Assembly (NCBI RefSeq): GCF_963576615.1
Contig: NC_088716.1
Coordinates: 434,001-498,000, forward strand
From: Watersipora subatra
Lineage: Eukaryota; Bryozoa; Gymnolaemata; Cheilostomatida; Watersiporidae
Length of the DNA: 64,000 bases
Direction: 5' to 3'
Position 1 is the first letter of the stretch. Each line of letters opens with the position of its first letter. This document shows positions 1-11,418 of this stretch, piece by piece. Under the pieces are notes generated by a model. That model saw only the letters and a list, made by a program, of their open reading frames with translations. It did not search any database and was not told where the DNA came from. The position numbers and the translations under genes were made by a program.

Positions 1-689
1 AACTGTAATAGGCCCGCAGAGATCATCCATGGAGTTATAACCAAGTGACTTGCCGTAGAATCAAGCTGTACTATTTCTACAGTTTTCTAAGCCGCCTTCA
101 TTTTGTGGGGAACAGCGTTAATCAAGCTATAGCTAAGAAAGGAAGAAACCTTCACACCGTGAACAATACCTTTTCAATGAATGTATTCAACTGGCTGTGA
201 GAATTGACTAAATATACAAGGTATTGTTTATCTTTGAGTAGATCAAAGTTATTGTAAGGATGTGAAAGACTGAAAGTTATTCATAGCAGGTTTGACTCCA
301 ATAATTTATATTTGTTAAAAAGACAAAGAAATGAATTTAGCATTTAAACCATTCAAGATTATGATCATGTAGCTGGGGGCACTTAAAGTTTAAAACAAGT
401 ATAACATTTGCAACACCAAAATCAGAGCGCTCAACACCTAGTGACCAACTAACCAACCGGCATAGGCATTCCATACTCGTATTTGAGAGGATTAGATCCC
501 AAAACTCTTTGAAAACCTTTAGCTCTTTGAGGCTCATCAGTCCTTGAAAGCCCCATTAAAGATATAAATAATTTCAATAAAATTAGTCACGTTGTAGGGC
601 CTGAGGCTACAATAATCAATGAGCTTGAAAGGGAATCAAAATTTACTGTCAGCTTTAAAACCTATGCACATAATCGCTCAAGGAGTTAT
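1..689. other. AT-rich stretch, no gene seen
   Basis: No reading frame with a recognisable product, no RNA gene and no clear repeat boundary was found here. The similarity to the 49-kb repeat block begins only near 690. Confidence 0.5.
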
Positions 690-1480
690 TGAAGTTATTG
701 AAATTTTCCTTTGAAAATAAGTTGATATAACAAAATGAAAGCAAACCTCAGCTGAAATACCCAACTAAATATACATATTTCTTAGTACCCTGAAAATCTA
801 GGGTGTAGTGAGGGATCATCAAGTGCTTTGATAAAGAACAGACTGGGCAAATTGATTGGTGCAGGTATTACAGTGTCTGCCTACTAAGCTAAACATCATG
901 AGTTCAAGTCCTGTGCAAGGCAATGTTTTATCCTAGTCTCTGATCCTGGCTTCAGACATGCACTGAACTTTTTATAGTAAAGAATTCATGCTTAACTCTT
1001 TCTCTACCATAGGAATTTGTTTACCAGGACATAATTGCATAGATGCTAACTAATATTTGACAAGGGTGCATATAAACTGTCATAAACTTTAGTCTGTAGT
1101 CTAAAAAACAATTAAATAGCAAATTGATCGGCATAAAATTTAACAGAAGGTGATGCCATGAAAATGCCACAAATGTGTTGCAGAATGATCTCGGAGACTG
1201 TTTCAGCCATTTCCCCTAATACTGTGAGCATGTCCAAGTCAAAGGAGTTAACAATACTATTACAGCTAACAATAAAATAATCCCTTTCTGTAGTACTATT
1301 GTTCAATAAAATTCACTTAAAGTCTATTGATCTACAATGAGTGAAAACTCTGTAACCGTAATGTGTCTGACACGGCTGGTTATTGCTAAGAAGAATATGC
1401 AGTAAAAATAGTTTGTGAAAAGTTTGAACTGCAATAAAGTTTTATAGATTTTAATCTTGAGACATATTCGCAGTCAGGCC
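690..1480 (-). repeat. Interspersed repeat R1, inverted copy
   Basis: Read on the minus strand, this block matches 48850-49640 over most of its length. Shared landmarks are the stretch around the sentence-like order 'rRNA-free' AT-rich arm, the segment near 1310-1350 matching 49000-49040, and an embedded tRNA-like SINE head. The two copies are diverged by many substitutions and small indels, so the duplication is old. No coding potential was seen. Boundaries are approximate. Confidence 0.7.
849..965 (+). repeat. tRNA-derived SINE head within R1
   Basis: The segment has a pol III B-box-like motif GTTCAAGTCC at about 902 and an A-box-like GGTGCAGGTATTAC upstream. It is followed by the central segment TTTATCCTAGTCTCTGATCC and a CAGAC motif. 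The same order recurs at several other places in the window, for example 34565-34700 and 41850-41965 on plus and 49361-49484 on minus. It does not fold as a complete tRNA. Confidence 0.6.
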
Positions 1481-1718
1481 TCTTCAAACATCAAAAATAA
1501 TAGCAAATCATAGAATAATATCAATACTTCTTAATAGAATCAGCTAAAATTGGTGCAACTACATCTTTAAGGCTCATCTCACAAATAAATTGCATATAAT
1601 CCATTCACTCAATGCATATATCCTTCGGTTTAAGTACAGATATGATAGGCCAATAAATCAACTCACTAATCAAACACTTTACACAAAGCCTACTCAAGCT
1701 GTACCATGTGACTCTTGG

Positions 1719-1770
1719 CTAGCCTGGGCATGGCTCTCGCGGGGATTGGGAGAGAGAGCCTGGGACACAT
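1719..1770. repeat. Degenerate GC-rich palindrome, copy 1
   Basis: This carries the arm TAGCCTGGGCATGGCTCTC followed by a G-rich stretch and an imperfect partner (GAGAGAGCCTGGG). It is the most upstream of four related copies; the other three lie in RecQ introns, and the best one is at 4877-4934. Confidence 0.55.
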
Positions 1771-1780
1771 AGCAAAAAAA

Positions 1781-1983
1781 GGTAAGATAACTTCTGCAAA
1801 ACTAGCGACATATGTTACATATGACGCTCAGACTGATACTAATGGAAGCGTGTCATTAGATTCAGATCGCACGATATATTAGATGTGGAGCGTTTAAAAG
1901 TCTATCGTCACGGTCACGTGACTCGATCTAGTAAAAGGCAGTAGTTCAACGCTTGCAATTTCATTACATTTCTCTGATAAAAA
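1781..1983 (+). promoter_or_regulatory. Probable promoter/5' UTR region of the RecQ gene
   Basis: This is the 200 bp directly upstream of the RecQ start codon. It contains a perfect palindrome GTCACGTGAC at 1913-1922 that embeds the E-box CACGTG. No TATA box is obvious at a standard distance. A regulatory role is inferred from position and the palindrome only. Confidence 0.35.
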
Positions 1984-4900
1984 ATGGAGCGATTCAAGGA
2001 TCATCTATCAAAGCTAGGCATAGTCACACTGAGACCAGAACAGTCTCAAGCTTTACAATATGTTTTCGCAGGTTTTGACCAATTTATAGTTCTTCCCACT
2101 GGCTTCGGAAAGAGTATTTGCTATCAGATGGCACCGTTTTGCAGTGGTAGGTCCGAGTTGTTTAATCAATCATCATCAAATTAAGACCATGCTTTCTTCG
2201 AGCTGGGTACTGGATTTAGCACAGCCTTGAATCTAAATTGAATACCTTCTCGTTCAAGGATCAACAGCTTAAATTCATGGCAGATGGTATCGTTCCAAAA
2301 AAGTTATTAAATTTATATTTTATGAATTAATAAAATCTTCAACCAACAATTTTAGAATTTAATCTAAATACTAAATCACAAACCTTTTAATAGGTTTGTT
2401 ATTTATTAATACTAAATAAATGACTACAAAAAGCCTATAAAAAATCGTAAGCTAGGATCATAAATCTTTATCTTGTGATTTTTGGTTGAAATAAGTTTCA
2501 ATTTACTGATTCAATCAATCACCCAATTGATTGAATAAAATTTTAAGCCATTAACTTTGAATTATTAGAAATAGAATTATTATAAATGATGGTACAGAAT
2601 TAGTTTGCAAAATCTGAGTATTATGGTAGACAAAACAACAGGATATTAATTCTTCCTCGCCTTAGTATTATTCATGTATGGGACCGTGTTGTTGTAGTAG
2701 GGCTATATCACCCCTTACAAATTTACAAACACACTTTACCCGAAGTCCAATCGAATATTTTGTAGTTACCAAAATTTAATGTTTGTCCTTATATGGAATG
2801 CGTGGCCCAAGGCTAGCTACTGATACATCCCTCCCATCCAAGGTGACATTGATGTCCTTATATGGAATGCGTGGCCCAAGGCTAGCTACTGATACATCCC
2901 TCCCATCCATGGTGACATTGATGTCCTTATATGGAATGCGTGGCTGGGCCAAGGCTAGCTACTGATACATCTCTCCCATCCATGGTGACATTGATGTTCT
3001 TAAATTTTAGACCTAAACAATGTTTTGTCAACACATGCATGCAGGTAGGCACCATGCCTCCTAAGAAAGCCATGCGCATGCTGGTAGCTTCATCATCAAG
3101 TATTTGCTATTGATGATATGATGCAGCAGTCATTGAGCCGTACTCGGATTTTGTGTAGTATTCTTATTGTTGTTGTAGACCCACCTTCAAAGGTGATAAT
3201 AATTATGCCATTGGAGGCGCTCTTGAAACAACAGCACCAGAGACTGCTTTCATCTGGATTTAATGCTGTGATAGTCAAGTCAACAGATGATGCCACTCCG
3301 TATTACAAAAGGATGCTATGGTCACCCACATTTTCATATCACCAGAAGTGTTTTGTGACTTCTTTGTTCCAGCTGCCATAGAATCTGCAGATACATCCCT
3401 TTTCAGCTATGTGTTCGTTGATGAGAGTCACTGTGCTGCCAATTGGTGAGTAAATCAACAACATAATTATATGCATATGCAGACAGATTGACAAATTTAG
3501 ATATTACTGCTAGTTTGTTACCAGCATGGGCATAACTCTGTATTTGTAGCAGTTTTTGCAGCAGCCTTTAGTTTATCTGATCTATTATTATTGTTTTATT
3601 AATCATAATCTGGCAAGCCCCAGCAATTTTTGACTTGTGTTGTAAACAGCGGCCTTTTTCATGATGTATTCTATTCAACTGTATACATATACATGTATAT
3701 GAATGTAAATATTATGTTGTTTATTACAGGGGATTATCGGACAAACGTACCACTGCTTTCCGGGGCAAGTTTGCACTCATCGGTAGAATTCGGAGTGTAA
3801 TGCCTGAGGCTGCCATGGTAGCCATGACAGCTACAGCTACAGTTGCAGTGGAGAGACAAGTTTGTCATCTACTGCAGATGACTGACTATAAGACCTTGAG
3901 GAGATCCTCTGACAAATCAAATCTACGGTTGGTTTTTAAATGTTAGACCACTATGTTATTGAGATAGGAAACTTGACCTCTTAGCCTGGCCATGGCTCTG
4001 TTTGGGGAGGGGTTGGCGGTAGAGGGCCATACCCAGACTACTGACCACCCATTTTCCTCTAACCATATAACAACTACATTAATATGCAATAATTTGGGGG
4101 AAAAACTGTTTAATTCATAAAGACTAATCAAGCCAACTGTTGGTATTCCATGTTAGTTATCAAATGATTAACTTTGTGGAGCGTAATTCTTTTCTAGATA
4201 TTCTGTGGTGAAGATAGAGGGTGGTGTTGACAAGTGTTTTGAATGGCTTTCGAAGGAACTTAGCTCTGGCACATGCCCAAAAACTCTGGTGTTTGTTAGA
4301 ATGTAAGTACATTTTTGTAGTTTGTAATTTGTAAAGTCTGAAGACTAAATTGAATTAGGAACTTATATGATTAATGAGCGATTAAGCCACTGCCTTTTAG
4401 CCTGACCCCAAGAGAGCTATGCCCAGGCTAACTGCCTCTAACAATTTGTGTGAGTGTTACCATAGCTGGGGATTATAAAAGTATAGGTTGTTCAGCGCTT
4501 ATCACAAAGCATGCAAACTTGGGCCAAATCCATTTTTGTCCATGGCTTTTTATCGTCACTGACACTGTAAGCAAACGGTAGATGTTTTATCAATCTTTCT
4601 GTTCTTAAGGTTGGATCATGTTGGAAAGATATTCCGTCACCTTGAAGCTGAAGTGCCAGAGGGTAGCATTGCCATGTACCACAGTAGGATATCAGAACAG
4701 GGAAAGGCAGATATTACAGCCAAGTTTTGCTCAACTGAAGACTCCGTGTTAAAGTGTGTTGTCTGCACAAGCGCATTTTCTATGGGTAAGCTAATGATCA
4801 ACCTTTATCTTAACTCTGTCAGAATTTAATGGTAAATGGAAGATTGAATATCAGAAGCAATAATACGACTATGGTCTAGCCTGGGCATGGCTCTCTTGGG

Positions 4901-5768
4901 GGCCCCCACCCCCAAGAGAGCCATGCCCAGGCTACTTATAGTCGAATTGATGTGTTTGTTGACTAGGATGATACAGGCATTGCTTATGTGCAAAATTGGA
5001 GAATTCTAGGCATAGACTTTTATACACATAGCAGTAATAAGTCTTTAGTTATTGACAGATGTTTTTTTAGGAATGGACATAGCTGATATTCGGCGCATTG
5101 TGCATTATGGTGCACCCTCATCTTTAGATGAGTACGTGCAGGAAGTTGGACGAGGTGGGAGAGATGGTCAAGAATGTGAAGCTGCTGTCATTTTACACAG
5201 ACATGCTCTATCTGGTTCTGTAGATGATGAGTCTAAGGCCTATGTAAAGACAGAAGATTGCCGTCGCCACTTCATACTAAAAACGTGTGCCGAATCAAAT
5301 GTGCCGAAACCTTCGCCTACTGTTAACTGCTGTGACAATTGTTTGAAGACAGCAACATCATGCTGTCATGACAAGGCCATCAAATGCTATTGTGTCAAGG
5401 CTGTGATGCCATGTTATATGCAACCGGTTAAAGAGCAGGATCCATCAGTCATTTGTAGAAGTTTGTTATCTCCTTCTGCTATACAAGCTTGCAAAAATGA
5501 TTTGAACCTTTTAAATACTCCTACAACTAGTGTACCTCATAATGTTACATCTATTTATCCAGAACTGATAGACAAAATATTGGCACGTCATCAATACATT
5601 GATAACCATGTAGCTAACATCATGGCATTGGGGGCATATTCTCTAGAACAGGCTCAAGCAATATTGAATGTTTTGAACAAGCACAGCAAGCTTACATTGT
5701 GTGATTCATTTGCATCTCTTGTGCTTTCTGATACAGAGAGTGATACAACCATGTCTGATTCTGACTAG
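1984..5768 (+). CDS. RecQ-family DNA helicase, six exons, one frameshift
   Basis: This encodes a superfamily 2 RecQ-type 3'-5' DNA helicase (role from family). Deduced exons are 1984-2146, 3179-3445, 3730-3927, 4198-4302, 4610-4785 and 5071-5768. All have GT-AG borders and joining phases agree. Visible motifs are Walker A PTGFGKS (exon 1), motif Ia-like IIIMPLEALLKQQ, motif II DESH at 3420-3431 (an unusual DExH), motif III AMTATAT, the SSDKSNLR strand, AMYHS (motif IV), and motif VI QEVGRGGRDG in exon 6. A RecQ-type zinc-binding segment ending CCDNC follows, with extra cysteines after it. No HRDC domain is seen, so the protein is short, about 535 codons. Exon 2 needs one extra A in the AAAA run at about 3307-3310 to keep frame between YYK and VTHIFISPE, so the gene is either broken or misassembled there. 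It converges on the DUF6589 gene. Confidence 0.88.
2784..2996. repeat. Three tandem 69-bp repeats in RecQ intron 1
   Basis: Three nearly identical copies begin with GTCCTTATATGGAATGCGTG at 2784, 2853 and 2922. The third has a 4-bp insertion (CTGG). They lie in the 1-kb first intron of the RecQ gene. The near-identity points to recent tandem duplication. Confidence 0.9.
3982..4046. repeat. Degenerate GC-rich palindrome, copy 2 (RecQ intron 3)
   Basis: The arms TAGCCTGGCCATGGCTCT and AGAGGGCCATACCCAGACTA face each other with mismatches. This is a diverged relative of the perfect hairpin at 4877-4934. Confidence 0.6.
4399..4431. repeat. GC-rich palindrome, copy 3, truncated (RecQ intron 4)
   Basis: A short form keeps TAGCCTGACCCC joined to AAGAGAGCTATGCCCAGGCTA-type sequence. 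The left arm is mostly deleted and the right arm is well conserved with the 4909-4934 arm. Confidence 0.6.
4877..4934. repeat. Perfect 26-bp-arm hairpin in RecQ intron 5
   Basis: The arm at 4877-4902 (starting TAGCCTGGGCATGGCTCTC) is the exact reverse complement of 4909-4934, with a six-base loop of CCCCCA. Outer flanks GACTAT and ATAGTC extend the symmetry after a short gap. The perfect pairing and G-tract contrast with the AT-rich intron and suggest a recent foldback or MITE-like insertion. A transcript would form a strong stem. Confidence 0.9.
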
Positions 5769-5866
5769 ATGACTAACTGTGCCAACCATGCGTTAATGAA
5801 ATCATATCTCATATTATATTTTCATACCATTTCTGCCACTGCTTAAGTTTATACATGTCAAGTCTC

Positions 5867-5872
5867 AATAAA
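5867..5872 (+). terminator. Polyadenylation signal of RecQ gene
   Basis: A canonical AATAAA lies about 100 bases after the RecQ stop codon, in the right place for 3'-end formation before the facing gene. Confidence 0.65.
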
Positions 5873-6105
5873 GTTTCATAGCATGATTACAATAGATCTT
5901 GTCTAAGTTTTTTATTAGATACAGGGGAGACGATTTGGCAAACAATTCACTATGCAAAGAGAGTGTTGCGTACACAGCTAAACTGCTCAGAGACTGAGAA
6001 GCATTGATTTATATTAGTACTTGATATCACTTCTAGCTTGAAGTGATCTGTGTTTATTATGCTTTTGCCAAAGCTAAGACAAAATGTCAGATTGTACAAA
6101 AATAG

Positions 6106-6475
6106 GGAAGCCAGAACTATGATTTAGGTATTGTAAAAAAGTCTACAAAATATAACCCTCAGTTTTTGTTCAACTGATTGACTTGGCTAACGAGGCAGAG
6201 CACTGAAGCATAAGAATTTAAAACAATAGAATATAAAACTATGATTTAGGTATTGTGGTAAATCAACGGTACAAAATATATATCCCTCAGTTATTGTAAA
6301 ACTGATTGACTATTTGAAACAATGGCATATATAACTATGATTTAGGTATTGTGGTAAAAAAGTCTACAAAATACATATATATCACTCAGTTTCTGTTAAA
6401 ATGATCGTCTTGGCTAGGCAGAGCACTGAAGCATAAGTATTTGAAACAATGGAATACAAAAATATATAACTATGG
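6106..6475. repeat. Tandem ~120-bp repeat between the convergent genes
   Basis: Three units start with AACTATGATTTAGGTATTGT near 6116, 6237 and 6333. Units 1 and 3 share GGCAGAGCACTGAAGCATAAG; unit 2 is a shorter version of about 96 bp. The repeat ends just before the stop codon of the DUF6589 gene, so it occupies that gene's 3' UTR or downstream flank. Confidence 0.85.
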
Positions 6476-6489
6476 GTACCTGATTCTAC

Positions 6490-9400
6490 TTAAAGAACAC
6501 ATCTTTGCACATGGAGCCATAACTGACTGCTAACCACTGCTTGAAGTTGTACATGTCTAGATAGAGGATCATGGCTTGATTTGAGCAGTTTAGAGCTAAA
6601 AAGTGTTCTACCAGGAGTCTGGATGAAAAGTTGGTGATTTGCTAATTGCCTGCACAATTTGACTACATCTTCATGGTAAAATTTCCTGTTCATTTTATGG
6701 GCTGACCTAGCAGACCTGATAGCAAATTGGTTGTAAAAGTTGTCTAGCATTAGTTGAAGTTTATCTTGTGGGAATGACAGGCGGTCTAGTACTTTGCTCT
6801 CTGGCTCATGTGAAGTTAGAGTGAAATGCTCTTTGAAAAACCGATTTCTATGTTCGACATCCAGGTCCATTCCCATATTGTTGTTTATCCCCCCCTGATT
6901 GTTAACAAATGCACCATATATGACCATCTCTTTCATTCGCTGAGATAAAAATATTTGTACTTGGGCTACATGCTCAAAGCAGGCTTTGGCATAATGTACC
7001 TTTCCTGATACCCGGTAGTATATCATCATCCTCTTCATCAGTAGTGTGACCATGTTGCCATTTGCTGTTTTTATACTCCAGTCCAAAGCTCGCTTGATGA
7101 GGAGGAACTTGAGCAAGGCCATGGCGGAATTATATACAGCGTCTGGATTCTCGTCTTGCTCCAAGGTGAAATGCTATGAAACAGATAAAAAATTGTCAAA
7201 GTTGGTGGGAATACAATCCTTCATTCGTATCATGACCAGTCTCTCTCGTTCACAATGGTGTTATAAAATTTAACCTTAATAACCAAGTAGCTAAAAGTTA
7301 GAGTTTAAAGTTAAACTTTTTGATAACCCTTATGGGATGGACAGAAGAAATTTTATTGAATGCATTCATTAAGGCAACGTCCAAATCAGACATACCTCAG
7401 GGTGTTTATCCAGTATATGAGTTCTTAGTGTGTTATGGTTTTTGTAACCTCTACCTTGGCAAACAGGGCATCGATTTGAGAGTAGCTCAGGCAGTTTTTT
7501 ACTGTTGAAGATCAAGCCACACACCTCTATACCAGCTTTGTCCACTGAAATTAGAAAAAACACAGTAAAATGCTTGCTTTGCCAGTGAGAGACCAATGCA
7601 TCATTTTAATATTATTTTACAAAAGCCTATAATATACATGTAATTACATCAACAGTCCTACTAAATCGCAACAATAGAACTACCAACAGATTACAGTAGA
7701 TAAATGTAGAAAAACCGAATAAGCAGACACCAGCTTTTTTCATGGTTCAATCAAAACTATTGGTTCACGATTAACCAATGGGTCGCCAACACTTACCATC
7801 TTCCTGACTACAACCATTCCTGAGGTCTTTCAATTTGAACAGCTCCACTAGGAAGCTATCTAGCACTTTGTCGAGGAAAAGGTTTGTAGCGTAATAGTTT
7901 TTCCTAATCTCTGCGGGTGGGGGTACCTGCTTAGCATTCAGAATCATTCTCAAGTCATGAAGGGCTCCGGTATCTCTTCCACTGGTCTCATCGTAGAAAA
8001 GATCAAATACCAGCTACAAAATAGATTCAAATTCTACAAACATAACAATGTCTATCTTTTATAAGGTTCCATAAACCAAATTGGGCAGCAAATACAATAC
8101 AAAAGCATGAAAAAAGTTCATTCAATTTTGACAATACAAAGGTTTGAATAAGATAAGTTATGTCACAGGAGTAACTGAAGTATTACACACCTGACACCAT
8201 TCCATCTGGAAATGGAATGGACCGATACATGGTACAAAAGGTAAGTCCTGGTCAGAAACATTCAGAGCCTTCTTCGCTACCTTGTAGGTTCCAACGTCTC
8301 CTCGATATGGTATCTACAATATGAGTGTTTCTAGTCATAAAACATTGGATATTGCAACACATAGATACACCCAGATGGTGGTTCAAAAACAGCAGCCTCA
8401 CGTAAATGACAAAAAAAATCAGAGTTCAACAAACACACATACCTTTTTTTTCTTCCGGAGCTACATATTGGGTACAGTATGTTAGGATATCATGCATATC
8501 TCCAGTTTTCGATTCATTTTTCAGGATGACTCCAGCATGTAGCTTAGAAAGGAAAATAATAAGAGTTGCAAATAAGTGTCAAACATAATGAGAAATCATA
8601 GACTATGTATAAGGGCTGAGATTCAAGCTCTTCAACTTGAACGCAACTTTAAGTAAGAAAGCTTAGACTGTAAAAGTCAGTAATTGATTGAAAGCATTAA
8701 ATGGATCAAAAAGAAAATTTGGCCTAGTACAGGGGTAGCATAAACAGACAGATTGATAAAATAGATACCTTCTGTGATTTAGATGACATTTCACTAGAAT
8801 ACTTGTTTGGTGGGTAAGATGGAGTTGCCGTTGTCAAGTCATTCTGGCGCCATGAGGCAAGAATCTGTGATGTCATCAAGTTCTTGAACTGTTCTTCCTC
8901 AGAATCACTCAGAAGAAACTGGCTGTAATTTAAATCATCTTTATGGGGAACATATGGAAGAGCCGGGCTAAGATGCATGACTGGAAATTTTAGTTTATAT
9001 ATCATATTGTTACACATGTGGCAATCGAAGCCGCTAATGCCACCAGCTTCATGGCGAACCTTGGCCCTCACATCCAAGTTGTCACCGCAATGGGTGACCG
9101 GTATCCCTTTCCACGCCTCAATGAGACTTTTGGATTCACTAGCACAATCATCCAAGATTTTAGTCGTTCTGGTGTAACTCACACAGTCGTATAGTTTACT
9201 CATTCTGTTAATTTGACTTTTTGTAGTGCCAGAGGTTCGAAGGCTCAAGCCTACCATCTTGGCATACGCTGACAGATGAAGGCAGCTGATATGGGCTATT
9301 TTACTAATCACAGATATTATTGATGTAGCTTTCTCTTGATTCAGCTTGCCTTTTTTTTGTTAATGCTGTTGTCAGAATGAAATGGAGTGCTGGTGTTCTG

Positions 9401-10200
9401 AAATGAAAATCAAAATAACGATGACATTTGCATTTCAATTTATGTATGGCTTGCATCAGCAATACATATCAGGCCGTGCATGTTGTTGGTTGTAGGAAGC
9501 AATGGTTGATGCTGATTGACCTTTCGTTATGCTCACTTATATCTTTATACCTATACAGCAAGCAACATGTGACTCCCAAGCAACGAATAGACTGATATTG
9601 TATATAAAGTCTTACCTTAACTTAAACTCATCTTCCATATCTGCTATACTTATAGTGTCCAGTTTGGTGTTTGATGTACGAAGTATAGAGGGGTTCTTTG
9701 TACTGGCAAGCAACTTTAACTCTTCTTTGATTTGTCTATAACAATGAACATTCAAACCTTCAACATGAATTCACATAGATACATATAAATATGATTGTGG
9801 TTTTCCTTTGGTTGACCTTAAAGTTTGCTTTAATGTAATAGCTATAGCAGGAGAATACAGCCAAATCTTTTGAAGTACAATTGCAATAGCTTATATCAAA
9901 ATGTAGGCCGACCTCATATCATATTCCACAAATTATCAGAACAGGTCACTCAAATGTCCTTGTATTATAAAGGCATCATGTAAGGAGACCTTGATTTGTG
10001 CAACAGAAACTTACTTAGCTGCGTTGGTCAGACAATCACAGCAACTTGTCTCATCATCATTCTGCTTCTGATCAAACACCAACTCTGGTTCTATCAACAC
10101 AATCTCATCATCATCCTCAGAAGTTGTGACGAGGCAAGAGAGCGGTTCATTATCAGGATATTCAAGTCTTCTTTGAGTAGTAAGCTTGGCTTGATTTAGC
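6490..10200 (-). CDS. DUF6589-type protein, 5' end in assembly gap, two frameshifts
   Basis: Minus-strand exons in coding order are 10200(gap)-10015, 9735-9616, 9397-8769, 8542-8443, 8313-8191, 8013-7797, 7544-7396 and 7173-6490, all with GT-AG borders. About 736 residues are visible. The start has an acidic segment (SEDDDEIVLIEPE), then the region VTHCGDNLDVRAKVRHE, then CHMCNNMIYKLKFPV, DLFYDETSGRDTGALHDLR, a C2H2-like finger (CPVC...HILDKH), and the C-terminal block YGAFVNNQGG...DLDVEHRNRFFK. I recognise this order as the DUF6589 family of animal and fungal proteins; its biochemical function is unknown to me. Two 8-A coding runs (T8 at 9351-9358 and 8444-8451) each need one base less to keep frame. 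Either the gene is decaying or these are consensus errors. The finger between the two domain halves is typical of the animal proteins as I recall them. Confidence 0.82.
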
Positions 10201-10400
10201 NNNNNNNNNNNNNNNNNNNNNNNNNNNNNNNNNNNNNNNNNNNNNNNNNNNNNNNNNNNNNNNNNNNNNNNNNNNNNNNNNNNNNNNNNNNNNNNNNNNN
10301 NNNNNNNNNNNNNNNNNNNNNNNNNNNNNNNNNNNNNNNNNNNNNNNNNNNNNNNNNNNNNNNNNNNNNNNNNNNNNNNNNNNNNNNNNNNNNNNNNNNN
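10201..10400. other. Assembly gap (200 N)
   Basis: Exactly 200 unknown bases interrupt the 5' part of the DUF6589 gene. A round number suggests a placeholder of unknown true size, so the sequence on the two sides may not be adjacent. Confidence 0.98.
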
Positions 10401-10448
10401 CATGCCCACCGAGTTCGTCGACGAAACGTTTTTAACAGATTAAACAAA

Positions 10449-10955
10449 TTATTAGCGAGCACGATTCTAGCAGCTTTAACAATTAGTATAGTCCAAGACA
10501 TGTACCGCGACACACAATAAAAATACGAAAGCATTTCGACATAGAACACACGATGTAACGGTTTAAGTCGCGCTATTGTTGGTTAGCGAGCACGACTTTA
10601 GCAAAATTTAAGATATATGTAGTCCGAAAACATAATGCGACACACAAGAACAATATTACAGAAAGTTATCATAGTAAATACGATGCAACTGACTTGTTTG
10701 CGTTAGAGATGTCAACATTCTCTACCACAAAACTTTTGCTGCTACAAAGGAAATATAATTAAAAAATAAACAAATTGTAGCTATAGCGTCCAAACAATAA
10801 AGACATTCAATAGCGCAATCTAATCAGTTGCATCGTGTGTACAATGTTGATTTGCACTTACACTTTTATTGTGTGTCATTATACGTCTCTTGGACTATAC
10901 TAATTGCAAAAGCTGCTGAGATCGTGCTCGCTAGCACGATTCTAGCAGCGCAGAA
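10449..10955. repeat. Cluster of direct and inverted ~110-bp repeats beside the gap
   Basis: A unit beginning TTAGCGAGCACGATTCTAGC occurs at about 10450-10560, again diverged at 10583-10688, and in inverted orientation at about 10827-10934. Shared internal words are TTAGTATAGTCC, GACACACAATAAAA and CACGATG. At 10921-10950 the inverted unit meets another fragment head to head (GTGCTCGCTAGCAC). This structure may explain the assembly break. Confidence 0.75.
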
Positions 10956-11418
10956 TAATTCTGTGTGTTTCAATCGTTTCGTGATTTTGGTTAAAACCAA
11001 CCGAAGTTTTGTTACGTGTAGCCGTACCGTTACTAACTTATTATTTGTTTATAAATCACCACGGTCAACCAAAACTTCACTAGTTTTTTGTTTGAAGCAT
11101 CTGGCCCAGCATTTATAGACTGCCAAATAATTAAAGCAATGAAATGCCACGACATTGACAGCAAATCCGTTTCCAAGTCTGTGACTGACAGTGATTATTA
11201 AAGACAATCTCGGTCTATTTTCAGTACAAGAAATATAGCTCTAAAAACCTAAGACGGCTGTCACTCTTCGAGGAGTAATCAGCAACGCTCCCAAACATCA
11301 CTAATATGTTTGTGAAGGTCGCTGGTTGAGCCATGCTTTTGGTTAGCAGAAGTTCAAACTGAGCGAGTTTCAGATTTTTAACGCAACCCAGTGCCACCAG
11401 TATAGATATTTGTATTAA

